From: Bacillus sp. cl95
Lineage (GTDB): Bacteria; Bacillota; Bacilli; Bacillales; Cytobacillaceae
Direction: 5' to 3'
DNA: 64,000 bases
Assembly (NCBI RefSeq): GCF_900115925.1
Contig: NZ_FOYF01000001.1
Location: 682,001-746,000 of the forward strand
A program made the translations under genes and the position numbers. Positions 60,325-64,000 of the stretch are shown one piece after another. The notes under the pieces are model-generated. The model was not told the DNA's origin and made no database searches. It saw nothing but the letters and a program-made list of their open reading frames with translations. Within the stretch, counting starts at the first letter, position 1; each line of letters opens with the position of its first letter.

Positions 60325-62031
60325 TTATTGCTCTAACCACCATTCATGTTGACGGTTAGTACCTGAAACATCGTACTTAACGCCTTTAACACGCTTGTTT
60401 ACAGCCATTACTTCATCTAACTCAGCAATTGGAAGTGCTGGAAGCTCATCCATGAAATGCTTTTGCCATTGAACATAAAGATCTTTACGCTTATCTGCAT
60501 CAGTACCAACAACATTTACATCTAATGCATCATCTAAGAACTTGTCACTCTTTTCGTCAGCCCAACGAGGGTAGTTCCAAAGAGCGTCTGATCTCCAAAG
60601 TCCAGATGGATCTGGATCAGTACCAGTTGACCAGCCACCGAAGAATACTTCCATAGCTTTATCTGATTTTTCTAATTGATCATAATAAAGGTTAGCTTCA
60701 GTCATAGAAACTTTAGTTTTTAAGCCAACTTCTTCCCAGTATTGAGCCATAGCTTTTGCACGAGCTTCGAAAGTTGGGTTTTGAGTTGCGTAGTGAGCGA
60801 AGTTAACTACAAATTCTTTACCTTTTGGATCTTCACGGAATCCATCACCATTTGTATCCTTGTATCCAGCTTCGTCTAATAATGACTTAGCTTTTTCTGG
60901 GTCATATTTGTATTGCTCAAGATCTTTATTATCTGCAGCAATCCAGTGGTTTGTAGGGATAGGACGGTTTACCACTTTACCTACACCAAAGAAGAACGCT
61001 TTGTTCCACTCTTCACGGTTAATTGCATAGTACATTGCTTGACGTAGTTTCTTGTCAGCATACTTAGGCTCGTTAGAAACGTTTTTCTTGCCATCCCAGT
61101 TACCTAATTTAAATCCAATGTAGTAATAAGAAAGACCAGGATATTTTACAACATCAACATTGCTTAAAGCAGAGATTTCTTCGATGATGCTTGGGTGGAA
61201 TGCAGTCATATCAAGAGTGTTGTTTTGAAGTTCTCCAACAGTTAGAGAAGGATCAATAACTTTCAAGATAACTTTTTCGATATGAGGCTTGCCTAAGAAA
61301 TAGTCGTCAAAGCGCTCAAGTTCAACTGATTCACCAGGAACTACTTTAGTCACTTTAAATGGTCCTAAACCAACAGGCTTAGTACGAACTTGCTCAGAAG
61401 CCATCATGTCTTTTACAGCAACACCTTCAAACTCTTTACGAGACATAACATATGTCCAAAGGTTTTCAAGGTTGTTTACACGAGCTTTGTCAAACGTAAT
61501 CTCAACATTGTAGTCGTCAATAACTTTAACACCGGAAATCTTGTCAGCTTTTCCTTCGTGGAATGCTGGAGCACCTTCGATATTTTGAACGTTTACGTAA
61601 CGAGGACCTTCATAGTCTTTGTGAGCTAGAGTTTCAAGTGCGAAAACCCAGTCATGTACAGTAAGTTCTTCACCGTTATGCCATTTTACGCCTTCTTTAA
61701 ACTTGAACTTGAAAACTTTGTTATCAGCAGTTTCCCAAGAAGCGATGTGTGGTTGTGGCTTTAAGTTTTCGTCAAAATCAATTAAGTTTTCGTCGAAGAA
61801 GTCATTTACGTAGAAATCTGATTGATTTCCGTAAAAGTTCATGTTGAATAATCCTTCAGGAGCTGAGTCTAATGAATAAACAAGTGTTCCGCCATCTTTC
61901 GGCTTTCCAGCTGTCTCTTCCTTCTTGCCTTCTTCTTTTTTTGTACCAGCTTTTTCGCCGCCACTACACGCTGATAGAAACGCGGATAGGATTAGCATAA
62001 CAGCAGCTAGCCATAACCAATTCTTCTTCAT
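60325..62031 (-). CDS. appA: Oligopeptide-binding lipoprotein AppA
   Basis: 568 residues. Signal peptide MKKNWLWLAAVMLILSAFLSAC with lipobox Cys22, a Lys/Glu-rich linker (EKAGTKKEEGKKEETAGK), then a family 5 solute-binding protein (GVKWHNGEELTVHDWVFALETL). Its B. subtilis counterpart has a frameshift in the laboratory strain 168; here the frame is intact. GGGGGG lies before the ATG. Confidence 0.93.
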   Translation of the reverse strand: MKKNWLWLAAVMLILSAFLSACSGGEKAGTKKEEGKKEETAGKPKDGGTLVYSLDSAPEGLFNMNFYGNQSDFYVNDFFDENLIDFDENLKPQPHIASWETADNKVFKFKFKEGVKWHNGEELTVHDWVFALETLAHKDYEGPRYVNVQNIEGAPAFHEGKADKISGVKVIDDYNVEITFDKARVNNLENLWTYVMSRKEFEGVAVKDMMASEQVRTKPVGLGPFKVTKVVPGESVELERFDDYFLGKPHIEKVILKVIDPSLTVGELQNNTLDMTAFHPSIIEEISALSNVDVVKYPGLSYYYIGFKLGNWDGKKNVSNEPKYADKKLRQAMYYAINREEWNKAFFFGVGKVVNRPIPTNHWIAADNKDLEQYKYDPEKAKSLLDEAGYKDTNGDGFREDPKGKEFVVNFAHYATQNPTFEARAKAMAQYWEEVGLKTKVSMTEANLYYDQLEKSDKAMEVFFGGWSTGTDPDPSGLWRSDALWNYPRWADEKSDKFLDDALDVNVVGTDADKRKDLYVQWQKHFMDELPALPIAELDEVMAVNKRVKGVKYDVSGTNRQHEWWLEQ

Positions 62032-62067
62032 TTTTTTCCCCCCGTTAATGTTATTTTTGTTGCCTTA

Positions 62068-63078
62068 TTAATAAAGGTGGCAAGCGACCCGATGACCGGG
62101 CCTCACCTCCTTTAATACCGGTTTAGCTTGAGAGCACTCTGCCATCGCCATTGGACAACGTGGATGGAATGGGCAGCCACTTGGAGGATTCAAAGGACTC
62201 GGCACATCACCTTTTAGGATAATTCGTTCCTTTTTCAACCGAGGATCCGGAGATGGGATTGCTGAAATTAGAGCCTGGGTATACGGATGTAAAGGCTCTG
62301 CGTATAAGCTATCCTTTTCAGATACCTCCACCATATTTCCTAAATACATAACTCCAATTCGATCACTCATATGTTTTACGACGCTTAAGTCATGAGCGAT
62401 GAATAAAAATGTCAGATCGAATTCCTTTTGCAAATCTTTAAGTAGATTCAATACTTGTGATTGAACAGACACATCCAAAGCAGAAACAGGTTCGTCCGCA
62501 ATAATGAGTTTTGGCCTTAACGCAAGAGCCCTTGCGATTCCAATACGTTGTCTTTGTCCCCCAGAGAATTCATGTGCGTATTTGTAATAAGCATCAGGTG
62601 GTAGTCCAACTTTTTCTAATAAGTCCATTACCTCTTTCTTAAGCTCTGGTTTACTCTTTTTGGTATAGTTATAGATTGGTTCTGCGATTATGTCTCCTAC
62701 CATTTGCATCGGGTTTAGTGACGCATATGGATCTTGAAAAACCATTTGAAGATCCTTTCGGATATCCCTTAAAGACTTACCTCTTAAGTTTGTAATGTCT
62801 TTACCTTCAAAAATGATTTTGCCGTCAGTTGGCTTCAATAAGCGAAGAATGGTTCTTCCTGCTGTCGATTTACCGCAACCAGATTCACCTACAAGTCCTA
62901 GTGTTTCACCCTTCTTTATTTCAAAAGAGACATTGTCTACGGCTTTAACGTTACCAACTGTTCTTTTTAAGAATCCTCCCTTTACCGGGTAATAAGTTTT
63001 AAGGTTTTGAATTTCTAATAAATTCTCAGTTTGGGAGGAAAGCTGATTTCTTTCATTATCTAAAACTGTGTTGCTCAT
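62068..63078 (-). CDS. appF: Oligopeptide ABC transporter, ATP-binding protein AppF
   Basis: 336 residues. Walker [12 protein letters not shown], signature [14 protein letters not shown], Walker [13 protein letters not shown]. The C-terminal extension has the Cys pattern [14 protein letters not shown], as in iron-sulfur-bearing peptide transporter ATPases. Start at the ATG at 63078 (AAGGAG ten bases upstream), two bases after the appD stop; a GTG at 63084 overlaps that stop. Confidence 0.92.
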   Translation of the reverse strand: MSNTVLDNERNQLSSQTENLLEIQNLKTYYPVKGGFLKRTVGNVKAVDNVSFEIKKGETLGLVGESGCGKSTAGRTILRLLKPTDGKIIFEGKDITNLRGKSLRDIRKDLQMVFQDPYASLNPMQMVGDIIAEPIYNYTKKSKPELKKEVMDLLEKVGLPPDAYYKYAHEFSGGQRQRIGIARALALRPKLIIADEPVSALDVSVQSQVLNLLKDLQKEFDLTFLFIAHDLSVVKHMSDRIGVMYLGNMVEVSEKDSLYAEPLHPYTQALISAIPSPDPRLKKERIILKGDVPSPLNPPSGCPFHPRCPMAMAECSQAKPVLKEVRPGHRVACHLY

Positions 63079-63080
63079 TA

Positions 63081-64000
63081 TCACCTAACTCCTTCCCTAG
63101 GCTTGCTTGTTTCATACAACAAACAGGCAACTTCATGACCTTGCTCAACATCAGAAAGTACTGGTGTAATGGAACGACATTCTGGCATTGCTTTAGGACA
63201 TCTGTCCATGAATCTGCAGCCTACTTCAGGCATTTTCGTTAGTGAAGGTACTATTCCTTTTATAGAACTAAGCCTTTCCACTTCTTCATCCATCTTTGGA
63301 ATTGCTCCAAGCAATAAAGTAGTATAAGGGTGCTTCGGATTATGGAAAAGCGTATCTACATCCGTTCTTTCAACGATTCTACCCGCATACATCACAATCA
63401 CTTCATCGCACATCTCGGCTACAACACCTAAATCATGAGTGATTAATATAACTGACATATCATTGACTTCTTGAATTTCCTTCAATAATTCAAGAATTTG
63501 TGCTTGTACCGTAACGTCTAGCGCTGTTGTGGGCTCGTCCGCTATTAAGAGTTTAGGCTGACAAGCAATCGCCATTGCTATCATTACCCTTTGTCGCATA
63601 CCGCCTGATAATTGATGCGGGTATTCATCCACCAATTTCTCAGGGCGCCCTATTCCAACACTCTTCAGAAGAGCGATACTCTTCATCCTTGCTTCTTTTT
63701 TTGATATTTTCATATGATTGAAGAGAACTTCTTCCAGTTGGAATCCGATTGTAAAAACTGGATTCAACGATGTCATCGGTTCTTGGAAAATCATAGAAAT
63801 ATCTTTACCACGTATCTTATTAACTTCATTTTCTGTTTTATTTTCAAGGTGAACCCCATCAAAAATAATTTCACCAGAACGGATTTTTCCTACACCCTTT
63901 GGAAGTAAGTTCATAATGGATAAACTCATGACTGACTTTCCACATCCCGATTCGCCTACCACTCCGACAATTTGGCGTGGTTTGACAGAAAACGACACTT
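63081..64000 (-). CDS. appD: Oligopeptide ABC transporter, ATP-binding protein AppD (5' end cut by window edge)
   Basis: About 306 residues visible; the frame runs off the right edge and the N-terminal 20-30 residues are missing. Walker [12 protein letters not shown], signature LSGGMRQRVMIAMA, Walker B LLIADEPTTALD. The C-terminus has the Cys cluster CRFMDRCPKAMPEC, unlike OppD. First gene of the app operon in this order (D-F-A-B-C). Confidence 0.92.
   Translation of the reverse strand, partial: VSFSVKPRQIVGVVGESGCGKSVMSLSIMNLLPKGVGKIRSGEIIFDGVHLENKTENEVNKIRGKDISMIFQEPMTSLNPVFTIGFQLEEVLFNHMKISKKEARMKSIALLKSVGIGRPEKLVDEYPHQLSGGMRQRVMIAMAIACQPKLLIADEPTTALDVTVQAQILELLKEIQEVNDMSVILITHDLGVVAEMCDEVIVMYAGRIVERTDVDTLFHNPKHPYTTLLLGAIPKMDEEVERLSSIKGIVPSLTKMPEVGCRFMDRCPKAMPECRSITPVLSDVEQGHEVACLLYETSKPREGVR

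Overview
The window is a piece of a low-GC Bacillaceae chromosome. It carries spore-specific genes (spoVIF, a spoVAC-spoVAD-spoVAE cluster, a YjcZ-type peptide, a YhcN/YlaJ-type lipoprotein), strong AGGAGG-type ribosome sites, a T-box in front of trpS, and a gene order that, read from right to left, follows the Bacillus subtilis app - yjbA - trpS - opp - yjbC - spx - mecA - coiA - pepF - yjbH/I/J/K/L/M/N/O - prpE - yjbQ - fabI - yjcA - spoVIF - yjcD - yjcF/G/H block. The genus cannot be fixed from the sequence; cls between mecA and coiA, mgtE beside prpE, and the missing cotO/cotVWXYZ block argue against B. subtilis itself.

Layout. 1-1.7 kb: a partial GNAT acetyltransferase and an alpha/beta hydrolase. 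1.9-4.2 kb: CoA-disulfide reductase fused to rhodanese and TusA domains, under a promoter with two CstR-type operators. 4.2-17 kb: an accessory detoxification region of aldo-keto reductases, short-chain dehydrogenases, flavodoxin-like quinone reductases, a VOC protein, a soluble chemotaxis-type transducer, a TetR and a single-cysteine MarR regulator. A shared TTGTA-N2-TACAA-like site, mostly 21-26 bases before a start codon, ties most of it into one putative regulon. 18.1-19.3 kb: a second persulfide-type locus (cstR, rhodanese, glutaredoxin) in which cstR and the glutaredoxin gene each have a one-base frameshift. 19.5 kb: tRNA-Val(GAC). 20-25.6 kb: yjcH-yjcG-yjcF, a DUF421 membrane protein and the helicase yjcD. 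25.6-29.2 kb: sporulation genes. 29.5-41 kb: fabI with a FapR-type box, cation antiporter, mgtE, prpE, yjbO, nadF, the small alarmone synthetase, yjbL, yjbK, the transglycosylase yjbJ, truncated hemoglobin and yjbH. 41-48.6 kb: pepF, coiA, cls, mecA, spx, yjbC. 49-64 kb: the opp and app oligopeptide transport operons around trpS and yjbA.

How it fits together. Thiol and electrophile stress recurs. Spx and its two proteolytic adaptors (YjbH for ClpXP; MecA as the ClpC adaptor) lie in the core part; CoA-disulfide reductase, rhodanese, glutaredoxin and CstR handle low-molecular-weight thiols and persulfide sulfur; the MarR cluster looks like aldehyde/quinone defence. The most interesting signals are the MarR operator set, the CstR operators combined with a broken cstR, a CoiA-like Cys/His finger at the N-terminus of the YjcD helicase, an apparent CTG start for cardiolipin synthase, an SDR lacking its usual catalytic tyrosine, and two diverged copies of an interspersed repeat, one of them sitting inside an operon. 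No CRISPR array, transposase, integrase or phage gene was seen.
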